Part shown: positions 8,951 to 19,031 of the stretch, in pieces
Position numbering within the stretch: position 1 is the stretch's first letter
Layout of the letters: each line of letters opens with the position of its first letter
NCBI GenBank assembly: GCA_045531405.1
Contig: JAZSDX010000053.1
Coordinates: forward strand, 1-64,000
Direction of reading: 5' to 3'
From: RGIG4079 sp045531405
GTDB lineage: Bacteria > Bacteroidota > Bacteroidia > Bacteroidales > Muribaculaceae
Length of the DNA stretch: 64,000 nt
Program-made: the position numbers and the translations under genes
The notes under the pieces: generated by a model
The model's input: only the letters and a program-made list of their open reading frames with translations
Database searches by the model: none
Told to the model about the DNA's origin: nothing

Positions 8951-10243
8951 TTATTTCACCACTTTTGGTTTTGAACCAATGAGAGCATAGAAGAGCAAAT
9001 ATCCTAAACCGGCAACAACCACCCAATAACTTGTCTGATAGCCTACTCCTCCTTGCATGTCAACAACGGCATTCTGCAATAATGGGAGAATCCCTCCACC
9101 ACACACCATTGCCATAAAGATACCCGATGCTCGTTCAGTATATTTACCTAAACCTTCAACGGCAAGGTTAAATATACCTCCCCACATTACCGACGTGCAC
9201 AATCCCACAAGAACAAGCAACATTGCGTTTATGGGGACATTTACAAATCCGAATAAGCCATCGGCACTATTCTTAAACACAGGCATTGATACAAAACTAT
9301 CAGTTGATAAGAATATAGCGCCCAATACAAGCACAATGCCCACAAATGACACCGTTGTCAACATAGCCTTAGCCGACACTTTTGCTCCGATAGCAGCCCC
9401 TATTAAACGACCTATCAACATCAAGAACCAATATGTAGCAGCTACCGATGCAGCTATAGCCTCAGCCCCTTCAGCAACTTGCAACACGTTTACATCTCCA
9501 TTTTGCAACCATTTTTGCAACACATTGGGAATTCCCACTTCAACACCAACATACACAAAGATACCTATTGCTCCAAGCACAAAATGACGGAACGACATAG
9601 GACCAACATTTGACGTATCTTTTTCTATCGCGCCTCCACTTTGAGGTTCAGGAATCTTTGACATCAATATAACCAAAAATGCAAAGGCAAAGATTCCCAA
9701 TGCAGCATACATCAATGGGAATACATCACTAATTTGAGCCTTAGCTATAGATGGTATCAAAATACCGGTCATAACAATCACCGCAGTTCCCGCCAACGAG
9801 TTGCACGATCCTCCTAATTGTATCAATTGATTTCCTTTCTTTCCACCTCCACCGAGAGTGTTAAGCATAGGATTAACTACCGTGTTAAGCATACACATTG
9901 AGAATCCGGCAACAAACGCACCCAACAAGTAGATACCAAAGCTGCCTGCCACTCCCGAAAGCGTTTGTATGCCAACTCCTATAAAGCCTACCGCAATTGC
10001 CAATAGTGCGGTTTTCTTATATCCCAATTTTGCCAACAATGCGCCCGATGGAATACCCATCACAGCATAAGCAATAAAGTTGGCAAACACACCAAGCGTA
10101 CCTTGCCAATTGGGGATTGAGAACTGATTTTTCAAAATATCGCCCATTGGCGATGCCAAATTGGTTACAAACGAAATCATTGCAAACAAAAAAAACATAG
10201 CTATAATCGCCACTATGTTTCCTTTAGCTTTTTTATTTTCCAT
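8951..10243 (-). CDS. Sugar MFS transporter, FucP/GluP type
   Basis: The 430-residue membrane protein has about 12 hydrophobic segments and the sequence style of the fucose/glucose-galactose:H+ symporter branch of the major facilitator superfamily: SFVTNLASPMGDILK in helix 1, GIPSGALLAKLGYKKTAL after helix 2, and GFSMCMLNTVVNPMLNTLGGGGKKGNQLIQLGG in the middle. It probably imports a hexose or 6-deoxyhexose with protons across the inner membrane; the exact sugar cannot be read from the sequence. It is the last gene of a leftward operon, 23 bp after yggS. Confidence 0.85.
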   Translation of the reverse strand: MENKKAKGNIVAIIAMFFLFAMISFVTNLASPMGDILKNQFSIPNWQGTLGVFANFIAYAVMGIPSGALLAKLGYKKTALLAIAVGFIGVGIQTLSGVAGSFGIYLLGAFVAGFSMCMLNTVVNPMLNTLGGGGKKGNQLIQLGGSCNSLAGTAVIVMTGILIPSIAKAQISDVFPLMYAALGIFAFAFLVILMSKIPEPQSGGAIEKDTSNVGPMSFRHFVLGAIGIFVYVGVEVGIPNVLQKWLQNGDVNVLQVAEGAEAIAASVAATYWFLMLIGRLIGAAIGAKVSAKAMLTTVSFVGIVLVLGAIFLSTDSFVSMPVFKNSADGLFGFVNVPINAMLLVLVGLCTSVMWGGIFNLAVEGLGKYTERASGIFMAMVCGGGILPLLQNAVVDMQGGVGYQTSYWVVVAGLGYLLFYALIGSKPKVVK

Positions 10244-10266
10244 ATCTATTAATTTGAGGTTATTTT

Positions 10267-10932
10267 TTAATATTCTCTATTCCCAAAAATTGTAGAACCT
10301 ATTCTCACCATCGTACTACCCTCAGCTATAGCCAAATGATAGTCATCGCTCATGCCCATACTTATTTGATTAAAATCAGCATTTCCTTTTAATAACGCAT
10401 GTGCATTTTGATAAGTTTGGTTAATAGCCTTAAAATCTTCTAAAATTCGGGATTCATCATCAGTATTTGTTGCCATGCCCATAATGCCAATAGGTCTCAC
10501 ATGCTTCAATTCGTCAAAGGCTCCCGTTTCTATGAGTTGCACTAATTCATCTTGCGAGAATCCAAATTTTGTTTCCTCTTGTGCCACATGTACCTGCAAC
10601 AACACATCAACGACTTTATCAACACGAGCTGCTTCGGCATCAATCAATCGCAACAATCGTTCCGAATCAACACTCTGAATCAGCGACACATATGGCATTA
10701 TCATGCGCACCTTGTTTGTCTGAAGATGTCCAATAAAATGCCACTGTATATCGGTGGGCAAAGATGTAGCCTTAGCCTTTAACTCTGTGGCACGACTTTC
10801 GCCAAATACACGTTGCCCTACCCCATAAGCTTCCATTATTGCCTCATTAGAGTGAAACTTAGACACGGCAACCAATTCCACTCCTTTAGGAATGGTAGCA
10901 CGCACTTTCAGTATATTTTCTCCAATATTCAT
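10267..10932 (-). CDS. YggS-family pyridoxal phosphate homeostasis protein
   Basis: The 221-residue protein belongs to the YggS/PROSC (PLPBP) family, a single alanine-racemase-like TIM barrel that binds PLP but has no known catalytic activity and helps keep PLP and amino acid pools balanced. The PLP lysine is in LVAVSKFHS (Lys25). Other family motifs are FGESRATELKAKA, IQWHFIGHLQTNK, SVDSERLL, and GMSDDYHLAIAEGSTMVRIGSTIFG at the C terminus. It lies 47 bp after the DUF4494 gene and 23 bp before the MFS gene. Confidence 0.95.
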   Translation of the reverse strand: MNIGENILKVRATIPKGVELVAVSKFHSNEAIMEAYGVGQRVFGESRATELKAKATSLPTDIQWHFIGHLQTNKVRMIMPYVSLIQSVDSERLLRLIDAEAARVDKVVDVLLQVHVAQEETKFGFSQDELVQLIETGAFDELKHVRPIGIMGMATNTDDESRILEDFKAINQTYQNAHALLKGNADFNQISMGMSDDYHLAIAEGSTMVRIGSTIFGNREY

Positions 10933-10979
10933 TAAAATAGCAGCTATAGTAATTATAGTAACTATTTATTGAAATTCAA

Positions 10980-11432
10980 TTACTCAGCAGCCGGTTTTGG
11001 CGCAGATAATTTCACTTTATAAACATCCATAATTGAAGTTTCGTTAATAGAAACTATATCAAAATCGGCCATTGTACCTTTCATGCCCTCCATAAAGTTG
11101 TCGTATGCTCCTTTGAAGTCATTCCCGGCAACAAGAATTTGTGAAACTGATTTCTTTTCGGCTGCTGTTTTTTCATCAATGGTAATAAAAGCGACCTTCA
11201 CTAAATACCATTTATCGGCACTATCGTCCCAAAAAATTTCAGCAATACGAGTTCTCTTCACTGCTGTAATATTCAACTCGCCCGATACAAATGGGGTTAA
11301 TTCTTCTATTATGCGAGATTCTGCCTCTGTAAATGAGAGAGCATCTACCATATATGGCTCGGTAACTTTTTTCAAGGAGCCATTTTCCATCATTTTATCA
11401 AATTGAGCTTTACACTCAAACCAATTTGCCAT
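10980..11432 (-). CDS. DUF4494 protein
   Basis: This 150-residue protein matches the Bacteroidota-specific DUF4494 family: MANWFECKAQF at the start, ALSFTEAESRIIEEL, then strand-rich DSADKWYLVKVAFITIDE and the acidic-aromatic C-terminal half. It has no signal peptide, so it should be cytosolic. The role is unknown. It is the first gene of the operon with yggS and the sugar transporter; a functional link to PLP homeostasis is only suggested by position. Confidence 0.8.
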   Translation of the reverse strand: MANWFECKAQFDKMMENGSLKKVTEPYMVDALSFTEAESRIIEELTPFVSGELNITAVKRTRIAEIFWDDSADKWYLVKVAFITIDEKTAAEKKSVSQILVAGNDFKGAYDNFMEGMKGTMADFDIVSINETSIMDVYKVKLSAPKPAAE

Positions 11433-11470
11433 AATTCTTATTATTTATTTTTTACGATTAGACATTGTTG

Positions 11471-11499
11471 CAAAGATAGAAAAATTTATCAATTCACAA
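11471..11499 (-). promoter_or_regulatory. Probable promoter of the DUF4494-yggS-MFS operon
   Basis: Minus strand: TTG (11499-11497), 18 bp, TATCTTTG (11478-11471), about 40 bp upstream of the start codon. The -7 box is a perfect match; the spacing is one base short of the usual range. Apart from this, the terminator at 11754 and a weaker -7-like box at 11679-11686, I see nothing in 11433-11803. Confidence 0.5.
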
Positions 11500-11753
11500 T
11501 TTAAATTTTTAAATTAAAATCTATGCATAGGGGCAGTGTGAGATAAAATTAGAATCAGTGCAATTAGGGATAGCATATAACATATTTTTTGCACTTTCAG
11601 CGTATTTCCACACATTTAGCGTAAATCACCATCATTCTATTTCTAAATTATGTAGCTTGCAACGCTTTTACGAAATACAAAGTTACTACATTTTTCTTAC
11701 ACTCAAAATTATCAATAAAAGATTTTGCAGTAGGTATTCTGACAATCAACAAA

Positions 11754-11781
11754 AAAGCACGGCTCGATTGAGCCGTGCTTT
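11754..11781 (-). terminator. Intrinsic terminator of the susC-susD-lipoprotein operon
   Basis: A perfect 12-bp stem (AAAGCACGGCTC with its complement) with a 4-nt loop, followed on the minus strand by TTTTGTTG. It lies 22 bp past the stop at 11804. Confidence 0.88.
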
Positions 11782-11803
11782 GGTATAAGAGGTTAAATTG
11801 AGT

Positions 11804-13693
11804 TTATTTCAATTTGTAGTTTTGAGGAAGTGATTGTTGGTGTTTTTTCACTTTTTGACCTGAAACTTTTTTCTTGTTCACATTTTGTTTGTTAACGATA
11901 GCCTTAACTGACTTGCTTGATTTAGAAGCTGCAGAAGGAAGAACAACTTTAAAGTTTCCACTTCCAGGAATTGGTTGGTCGTTTTCATCATAATCAACAT
12001 TAGCATAATACCAACCATCAAGACCTGTAGCTGTAAACAATAAGCCTTGAGTTGGGAATGTGATTACGCCATCAACCAATGTACCGCAGTAGCCTGCACC
12101 CTTGATTGTTTCAAAGTCATAATTAGCCATAAGCATATAAGCATAACTACTTGCAGAGAACATACCATAACCCCAATCGAAGCCAAGTTCTTGAGGTTCG
12201 ATGTAAACACCTTGAGGATCTTGAGCATTGATTTCAAGATAGTAATCTTTACTTGCATCCCAATCGCCTTCTTGATTATAAGGATAAGCAGCGCCATAAG
12301 GATTTACAAGGCGATAGACACCTGGTTTGTCTTCACTTTCTTGAACTTCTACTTCATAAGTTATAGTAGGTACACCTGTAAACAAGCTACATACAAAGCC
12401 TTCTGAATATTGAGCCATACCGAGTGAATTCCAAACAGGACCGTTAGCACCTACATATTCAAATTGAGTATAAACAGCTTCTTGTAAATTACCATCAGCA
12501 TCTACAGAAATTGCCACAGCAGTGTATTTTCCAGGTTCATCTAATGGAAGACGAATTGTTCCTGATTCAGTTACTTCTGTTACTTCGATTGAGCCGTCAA
12601 GCATACCTGAAAGAACAACACTTGGATCATCAGCGATAGCCATACCTACTTGTACTGATGCTACATCTTCACCTTTTACAACGCTAAGGTCGGCATATAC
12701 TTTGTCTGATGTATCAGTGAATCGACCGAGGTAAGTAAGTGCTACCGAGTAATCTTTAAGCACAACGCCCGGGAATACGATAGTTACATAACCATCTTCT
12801 TGAGTGTGGTTCCAACCACCAACACCATCCATGTAATACATAGGAGCGAGTTGAACTACTGCAGGAAGGCCATTTTCTTGATAGCTTTGAACTGCATTGT
12901 AAGTCCACATATCTTCGCTTGATAATGAAGAGAAGTGAGCAGGGTGATACAACCATACGTCAGCACCATATGAAGGATTGTTCCAACCGGTGTTGAATGG
13001 TTCGAAATAAACGAGGTCGCTCATAGTGATAGTAACACCGGCAAATGTAGCACTCGGTTGAAGAATGCGGAAATACATATATTCGTCAGTATTTTCCCAT
13101 GGACCACCCCAATAACCATCATCATCAACTTCAAAAGCTTCGTGATAAGGATTAACTACACGGAAGTAAGTTGGGTCAAGTTCGTTTTGTTCGATTTCTA
13201 CATCATAAAAATCGTAGAACAAGAATGCATCGGTAATCTTACCTGTACCAAGAGATTTCCAAGGTTCGGGAACAGAAACAACAAATGAGTAAGTGCTAAG
13301 ACCTACAGTAGAAGCAACTGCAGGATCTACCGCAATTTGAACTGCGATTTCATTACCATAACCCATTTTTTCAAAATCATACTTTATTGCAAGATTTGCA
13401 GTAGATTCACCATCAGCAAAAGTTACTGAAGTAGGAATTTCCAATGCACCTACAGTATCATTGGTTTCAACTGTCAAGTTTACCACTTGCTCACCTTTAG
13501 TTTCAGTACGGCTAATTTGCACGTTATAAGTGCTGTCATCGGCAGCAAGAGCAATCGAAGCCGATGAGGTGCTTGGGAAATAGACACCATTGGCACTTTC
13601 TTTCGATGCGCCTTCGTATTCTACTTCTTCGGTACAAGCTGAGAATGCAAACATGCAAACCAACGCACCTAATATAAGATTAATTTTTTTCAT
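11804..13693 (-). CDS. Surface lipoprotein of a SusCD locus, internally duplicated
   Basis: The 629-residue protein has a lipobox Cys at residue 20 (FSAC), followed by an acidic stretch typical of surface-exposed lipoproteins. Residues ~35-145 look Calx-beta/Ig-like. The rest contains two related modules, at ~148-330 and ~415-590: both start with a strand block leading to YRLVNPY or FRVVNPY, followed by a D/W/Y-rich motif (GYWGGPWENTDEYMYFRI and GDWDASKDYYLEI). The last ~40 residues are very basic and Lys/Ser/Asn/Gln-rich (KSSKSVKAIVNKQ...KKVSGQKVKKHQQ), which is unusual after an acidic surface protein. It is third in the operon, where SusE/F-like glycan binders usually sit; a ligand-binding role is inferred, but the family is not recognised. 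Confidence 0.7.
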   Translation of the reverse strand: MKKINLILGALVCMFAFSACTEEVEYEGASKESANGVYFPSTSSASIALAADDSTYNVQISRTETKGEQVVNLTVETNDTVGALEIPTSVTFADGESTANLAIKYDFEKMGYGNEIAVQIAVDPAVASTVGLSTYSFVVSVPEPWKSLGTGKITDAFLFYDFYDVEIEQNELDPTYFRVVNPYHEAFEVDDDGYWGGPWENTDEYMYFRILQPSATFAGVTITMSDLVYFEPFNTGWNNPSYGADVWLYHPAHFSSLSSEDMWTYNAVQSYQENGLPAVVQLAPMYYMDGVGGWNHTQEDGYVTIVFPGVVLKDYSVALTYLGRFTDTSDKVYADLSVVKGEDVASVQVGMAIADDPSVVLSGMLDGSIEVTEVTESGTIRLPLDEPGKYTAVAISVDADGNLQEAVYTQFEYVGANGPVWNSLGMAQYSEGFVCSLFTGVPTITYEVEVQESEDKPGVYRLVNPYGAAYPYNQEGDWDASKDYYLEINAQDPQGVYIEPQELGFDWGYGMFSASSYAYMLMANYDFETIKGAGYCGTLVDGVITFPTQGLLFTATGLDGWYYANVDYDENDQPIPGSGNFKVVLPSAASKSSKSVKAIVNKQNVNKKKVSGQKVKKHQQSLPQNYKLK

Positions 13694-13733
13694 AATTTTT
13701 CTCTTTTTACAATTTAAGTAATTTACTCAAATA

Positions 13734-15380
13734 TTATTGACCTACCCATGGAGTGTATTTACCACTTGGATCAGGATTTTCATATCCTACAAGAGCCGAG
13801 TTGTTATTCTCTTCAGTGATTACTATACAGATAGTCATCCAAGCCGGACGTCCTTGAGTAATGAAACGAGACTCATCTTGGTGATTAGTGCCCGCATAAC
13901 CACGAACAACCGACATATTAAGACGTTTGTAATCGAAGAACACATGACCTTCACCCCAAAGTTCTACACGTTTTTGGAACACAATCTCATCAACGATATC
14001 TTCTTGAGCAGTAGCACGACAAACATATTCAGGATCACGATATTGAGTCATGAAATCTACAAGAAGAGAAGCACCTTCACCAAGACGAGCAGCTGCTTCA
14101 GCTTCGATGAAATACATTTCTTCAACACGCATCAAAGGATAAGCCGATACAGCACCTTCGTTTGGTGTTTTGTAAGCACCATTAGCAGGACGGAATTTCA
14201 ATGAACCATAAACGGGAGTATTTTCAGCATAAGCCACAGTCAACCATTGAGATTTACCATCAAGAGCTGTTCCGGCAGGAGCTTTCCACATAAGTTTACG
14301 GAAGTCGGTATCGCTCATACGATTATACATGCCTGCGTCAATCATATTGTAAGCACCGGCAGAAGCATAACCGAAGTCGGTTTCGTTTGACATCCAAGAA
14401 GTCCAGTTGATGATACCTGTTTTCACACAATCATCCTCAGCTACAATTTGAGAACCCCACATCCAGCAAGAGAGTGTGTTGAACCCGGCAGTAGTGCTAA
14501 GACAATCTTCTTTTGACATTGGAGCACCGGCAAGGTTAATAGCCAAACGCGCGTTTTCTTTAGCTTTAATCAAATATTCGGTAGCATTTTCGCCTGTACC
14601 ATCACCTGCAAGCCACATATAAAGGCGAGCTTTAAGACCATATACACAAGCAAGGTTAGGAAGAGCTTTATTGCCATTAAATGGAGAATTAGCGATGTAT
14701 TGTTCAGCCTTATTCAAGTCTCCAAGAATAAACTCAGCCATTGCCGCACGATTAGCACGAGGGTTATTACGAGCAGCATCTTCTGTCATACCTTCACGCA
14801 CGATGGGCACAGTAAGATTTGTTACATCTTTTCCTGAGCCATTAACACCTGAAGGGAAAATATCACTTGGCAAGAACTCAAACATTTGAGCCATATCAAG
14901 ATAATACATAGCACGGAAAGCAAGACCGTTACCAAGCATACCTAATTGATTGCCTGTTGCCGAACTTTCATCGATAGCAGCAATCAAGTTATTAGTAGTT
15001 TGGATACTTTTCCAATAGAAGTTCCAAATATATTGAGCACGACCTGTATTGCTACCTATATTTTCGTTAAGAGCCCAGTTAGCAAACCAGTCATAGCCCG
15101 AAGCTACAACGGCAAAGTCGGTAGTCATCACGTCGCGAATGTGCATCATCGCACCATATCCCCACTCATAGTGGTTTTCGGCGAGAGACAATGGAGTATT
15201 GAGATAAGCAGGCATCGCCCACACCAAAGATTCAGTTGCTTTAGACGATGCGCCAAGCTGATCTTCAGTTGCTCCGTTGGTAGGGAATGTTTCTTCGATA
15301 CAACCGGTTGTCATCAATGATGAAGCAGCAATACCGAGCCCTACAAATAATGTTGATATTTTAGTTTTCATATTTTGCAT
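13734..15380 (-). CDS. SusD/RagB-family surface lipoprotein
   Basis: The 548-residue protein has a lipobox at MTTGC (Cys27 from the listed ATG; an alternative ATG three codons later at 15371 is equally plausible). The SusD layout is clear: TPR-like N-terminal helices with IWNFYWKSIQTTNNLIAAID, GNGLAFRAMYYLDMAQMF, later YPLMRVEEMYFIEAEAAARLG, and a C-terminal FQKRVELWGEGHVFFDYKRL. SusD proteins cap the SusC barrel from outside and help capture ligand. It begins 21 bp after the susC stop. The ligand cannot be deduced, because no glycoside hydrolase, lyase or peptidase is encoded in this locus. Confidence 0.93.
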   Translation of the reverse strand: MQNMKTKISTLFVGLGIAASSLMTTGCIEETFPTNGATEDQLGASSKATESLVWAMPAYLNTPLSLAENHYEWGYGAMMHIRDVMTTDFAVVASGYDWFANWALNENIGSNTGRAQYIWNFYWKSIQTTNNLIAAIDESSATGNQLGMLGNGLAFRAMYYLDMAQMFEFLPSDIFPSGVNGSGKDVTNLTVPIVREGMTEDAARNNPRANRAAMAEFILGDLNKAEQYIANSPFNGNKALPNLACVYGLKARLYMWLAGDGTGENATEYLIKAKENARLAINLAGAPMSKEDCLSTTAGFNTLSCWMWGSQIVAEDDCVKTGIINWTSWMSNETDFGYASAGAYNMIDAGMYNRMSDTDFRKLMWKAPAGTALDGKSQWLTVAYAENTPVYGSLKFRPANGAYKTPNEGAVSAYPLMRVEEMYFIEAEAAARLGEGASLLVDFMTQYRDPEYVCRATAQEDIVDEIVFQKRVELWGEGHVFFDYKRLNMSVVRGYAGTNHQDESRFITQGRPAWMTICIVITEENNNSALVGYENPDPSGKYTPWVGQ

Positions 15381-15401
15381 TTTATTTTAAACCTTTTAAG
15401 T

Positions 15402-18400
15402 TTAGAAAGTCAATGTTAATCCACCAGAAATAGTGCGAATAGGAGCATAGTAGCTACTTGTTGATCCACCTGAGATAGATTGGCGTGGGTCAAGACCTTG
15501 ACGTTTTGACCATACCCAAATATTATCGGCAGATACATAAACGCGTACTTTTTCCATACCTGCTTTACGAGTCAAAGACATTGGCAATGTATAACCAAGA
15601 TTTATATTATTCAAGCTTAGGTAAGAAGCATCGGTCAAGAAACGATCAGATGTACCAGCTGAATATTGATCTCCAAATTGGAAACGAGGGATATTAGACC
15701 CTTTATTTGTTGATGACCAAGCATTCAACAAATCGGCGTGGAAGTTTCGACCTTTGTTTGATGCTGAAGGAGAACTCATGAATGTAGCATAGTCACTATC
15801 ATAAACCTGACCACCGATTTGATAACCGAAGTCAACCGATAAATCAAATCCTTTATAAGTAAATGAAGTACCAAAACCACCATAAACATCAGGAAGTGCA
15901 GTTCCACATAAATGATATGTTGCATCGGCATATTCAGTGGTTGTTTCTGTTACACGATCTATTACTTGGTTGCCATGTTTATCATACACCGGATTACCTT
16001 TGCTATCTACTCGTGGAGTTTCAGTAACTTTATACCATAGAGATTCACCGTTTTCATTAACACCTGCATATTGTTTCATATACAAAGTGTAAAGAGATAA
16101 TCCCTCACCATAGAAATAGCTACCACTTGAATAACCTTCTACACCGTCAACCACCATTGTGCGACGTTCTTCGGGAAGTTCAGTGATTTTGTTTTTATAA
16201 TGAGTGAGGTTCAAACGAAGAGTCCAAGAGAAATCGCGAGTCAAGATAGGAGTACCTTGAAGTTCGAGTTCCACACCTTGGTTACGCATATCACCAACGT
16301 TAGCATAGTAAGAAGTGTAACCAAATGAAGGTGGCAATGGGAACGAGAACAACATATCAGAAGTCTTACGATAGAAATATTCTACTGTACCACTGAAACG
16401 ACCATTCCACATACCAAAGTCGATACCTGTGTTGAAGTTTCCTTGAGTTTCCCAAGTAATTTCTTCGTTACCCATCATTGAAGGAACCGCTGCAGGGTTA
16501 CCGTTAGAGTTTACGATATCGAATGTATTAGTGTAAAGGTAGTTACCGATATTATCGTTACCTTGTTCACCATAAGATGCTTTAAGTTTCAAAAGATCTA
16601 TCCATTCAGCAGTAAAGAATTTTTCTCTTGCAATATTCCAAGCAAGACCTGCTGACCAGAAATTACCCCAACGATGATCGGGATGGAAACGAGAAGAAGC
16701 ATCACGACGATAAGAAGCTGAAGCGAAGTACTTGCCATCGTAGTCATATTGAGCACGACCAAAGTAACCTTCGGTGTTATATTTTGTAGTATAAGAATTA
16801 GAACCATTTTCAGAGATACCACCTGCCAATTCTTGGTTGTTAGGATCTAAGAAGTTGGTTTTAGACGCATATAGATAGTAATAATCACGCAAGTAGTATT
16901 CGTGACCAATCATTACGTCAACATTGTTTTTGCCAAATTGACGACCCCAAGTCAACAATTGTTGATGGTTTTGAGCAACCGAACGAGTATGATATTTATA
17001 AGACATACCGTTTGAAGAAGCATATTGACCATAGTATGGGTTAGTAAACGCGTTAGTGCGAGTTTCGTCAACTGTTACACCACTGTTCCAAGTAAATTTG
17101 AAATCTTTAAGGAATTTGATTTCAGCAAAACCTTGAGCAGTGAAAGCATTACCTTCGTAGTTATCGGTATTGAGTTGATTTTCAGAATATGGGTTGGCTC
17201 CTGAGAGTAACATACGTTGATGACCAGCATTATCACCTGTACCAAAGTCATATACAGTAAAGCCATTATCATCTTTCATGATGTTACCATGAGCATCACG
17301 CACATAAAGAGGATAAATTGGTGCCATTTGAGTCGCATAAGCAAAGATATTACCCGAAGAGTTTGACGCACCATCTTCACCAAGTGAATTAGCATCAAAG
17401 TGAGTGTATGACATATTAGCACCAACTTTCAACCAATTTTTAACTTGGTAATCAGCTTTCAATCGACCGGTAAAGCGTTGGTAGTCAGAGTTTGCGGTAA
17501 TACCTTCATTATCAAGATAGCTCAAAGATGCATAGAATGAAGAACGATCGGTACCACCATTGATTGAGAGGTTGTATTCTTGACGAAGGCTTGTTTTATA
17601 TGCTTCATCCAACCAATCATCAGGAGTTATGAAATATTGTTGACCTTCATATGTTGTCCAGCTACCAAGATAAGCATTTGGGTTTAGTTTACCATTTGTA
17701 CCGATAAGGTATTGACCATCGGGCACAGTATAAACATTATAACCAAGACCATAAGAACCATTACCGGTCATTACGTTATTTACTTGAGCATGAGCCGAAG
17801 CTTCGTCCATGCCAAGAGAATTAACGAAATAGCCTTTCAATGCGCCATAATACATTTCATAGTATTGACCTGGGTCATTAATAGTGTTGTAATCTTGAGT
17901 TGCACGAGTGTTAGCACCCCATTTAGCATCAAGAGTTACTTTAGCATCACCTTGTTTCCCTTTTTTAGTTGTGATAACGATAACACCGTTAGCACCACGA
18001 GCACCATAAAGAGCATTTGATGCAGCATCTTTCAACACTGTCATTGACTCGATGTCTTGATTTGAAATATTGTTCAAATCGCCATCATAAGGAGCACCAT
18101 CGACGATATACAATGGAGCAGAGCCAGCATTGATTGAAGAAATACCACGAATGCGGATTGTTGGTGAGTTAGAACCGGGTTGACCTGAAGCATTGTTCAA
18201 TTGCACACCCGAAACTTTACCATTCAAAGCATTAACAGCATTTGAAGTTTGCACCTTGTTGATGTCGTCAGCTTTTACTACTGCAGCCGAACCTGTATAG
18301 GTTGATTTTTTAGCAGTACCGTAAGCCACAACCATCACTTCATCGAGGTTGTTTTCTGAGTTTGTCAACTCGATACGCATTTCACCTGTTGTGATTGTAA

Positions 18401-18647
18401 CTTGCTTGGTAACCATACCAACGTAAGATACATTCAATTTTGTTACTTTAGCGGGTAGTTCGATAGAGAATTTACCATCGAGGTCGGTTGCTACACCATT
18501 ACCACCGCCAACCGGAAGAATAGTAGCGCCAGGAAGTGGCTCTTGGTCTCCGGCATACACGACAACCCCTTTCACTGTGCGATTCTGAGCCGAAACGCAT
18601 AGGCTGATAGAAAGGACTGTCAAAAGTAATAGAAACAGCTTTTTCAT
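15402..18647 (-). CDS. SusC/RagA-family TonB-linked outer membrane transporter
   Basis: The 1081-residue protein has a signal peptide (cleavage near VSAQ), an N-terminal carboxypeptidase-regulatory-like domain (~25-100, VKGVVVYAGDQEPLPGATI...GVATDLDGKFSI), a plug domain (~110-225, with VQLNNASGQPGSNSPTIRIRGISSINAGSAPLYIVDG and DAASNALYGARGANGVIVITTKKG), and a 22-strand-type barrel to an aromatic C terminus (GGLTLTF). It is expected to import a large ligand, usually an oligosaccharide or peptide, with energy from TonB. It is first in the operon. The 5' UTR contains a 7-bp inverted repeat (ATTAGGT 18712-18718 / ACCTAAT 18736-18742). Confidence 0.95.
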   Translation of the reverse strand: MKKLFLLLLTVLSISLCVSAQNRTVKGVVVYAGDQEPLPGATILPVGGGNGVATDLDGKFSIELPAKVTKLNVSYVGMVTKQVTITTGEMRIELTNSENNLDEVMVVAYGTAKKSTYTGSAAVVKADDINKVQTSNAVNALNGKVSGVQLNNASGQPGSNSPTIRIRGISSINAGSAPLYIVDGAPYDGDLNNISNQDIESMTVLKDAASNALYGARGANGVIVITTKKGKQGDAKVTLDAKWGANTRATQDYNTINDPGQYYEMYYGALKGYFVNSLGMDEASAHAQVNNVMTGNGSYGLGYNVYTVPDGQYLIGTNGKLNPNAYLGSWTTYEGQQYFITPDDWLDEAYKTSLRQEYNLSINGGTDRSSFYASLSYLDNEGITANSDYQRFTGRLKADYQVKNWLKVGANMSYTHFDANSLGEDGASNSSGNIFAYATQMAPIYPLYVRDAHGNIMKDDNGFTVYDFGTGDNAGHQRMLLSGANPYSENQLNTDNYEGNAFTAQGFAEIKFLKDFKFTWNSGVTVDETRTNAFTNPYYGQYASSNGMSYKYHTRSVAQNHQQLLTWGRQFGKNNVDVMIGHEYYLRDYYYLYASKTNFLDPNNQELAGGISENGSNSYTTKYNTEGYFGRAQYDYDGKYFASASYRRDASSRFHPDHRWGNFWSAGLAWNIAREKFFTAEWIDLLKLKASYGEQGNDNIGNYLYTNTFDIVNSNGNPAAVPSMMGNEEITWETQGNFNTGIDFGMWNGRFSGTVEYFYRKTSDMLFSFPLPPSFGYTSYYANVGDMRNQGVELELQGTPILTRDFSWTLRLNLTHYKNKITELPEERRTMVVDGVEGYSSGSYFYGEGLSLYTLYMKQYAGVNENGESLWYKVTETPRVDSKGNPVYDKHGNQVIDRVTETTTEYADATYHLCGTALPDVYGGFGTSFTYKGFDLSVDFGYQIGGQVYDSDYATFMSSPSASNKGRNFHADLLNAWSSTNKGSNIPRFQFGDQYSAGTSDRFLTDASYLSLNNINLGYTLPMSLTRKAGMEKVRVYVSADNIWVWSKRQGLDPRQSISGGSTSSYYAPIRTISGGLTLTF

Positions 18648-18748
18648 AAATTAATAATTAATTAAACATAAAATAATTTGTTATTTTCATTTTTTATTTC
18701 TCTCATTCTTCATTAGGTACATCACGTCATAATACACCTAATAAGATG

Positions 18749-18782
18749 CAAAGATAAATAAAAATATCTAATCATAAACAAA
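18749..18782 (-). promoter_or_regulatory. Probable promoter of the susC operon
   Basis: Minus strand: TTTG (18782-18779), 22 bp, TATCTTTG (18756-18749). The -7 element is a perfect match; the spacer is slightly long. It would give a leader of about 95 nt before susC. No regulator gene (hybrid two-component, ECF sigma/anti-sigma) lies beside the locus in the window. Confidence 0.5.
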
Positions 18783-19031
18783 TGTTGGCAGATTTTCTTC
18801 GATTTTAACATTTAACATTTTGGAGATTTTACCTCATTTTTATCACAAAATGGCTTTCTTTGCAAAAAATAGCGACATAAAAGTCACTAAAAAACAAAAA
18901 ATCGTTATCAGTTTGATTTTATCGACAACATTTGCCTCGATTTTAATAATGTTAAAAACATATCAATTCATTATTCTAACAATTCATTTCCTATTATTGG
19001 TGTCCGATAAAACATTTTCAAGGACAAATGC

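Noticed and set aside
11558..11788. 76-residue plus-strand ORF upstream of the SusCD operon terminator
   Set aside because: It ends inside an intrinsic terminator and has no protein-like features.
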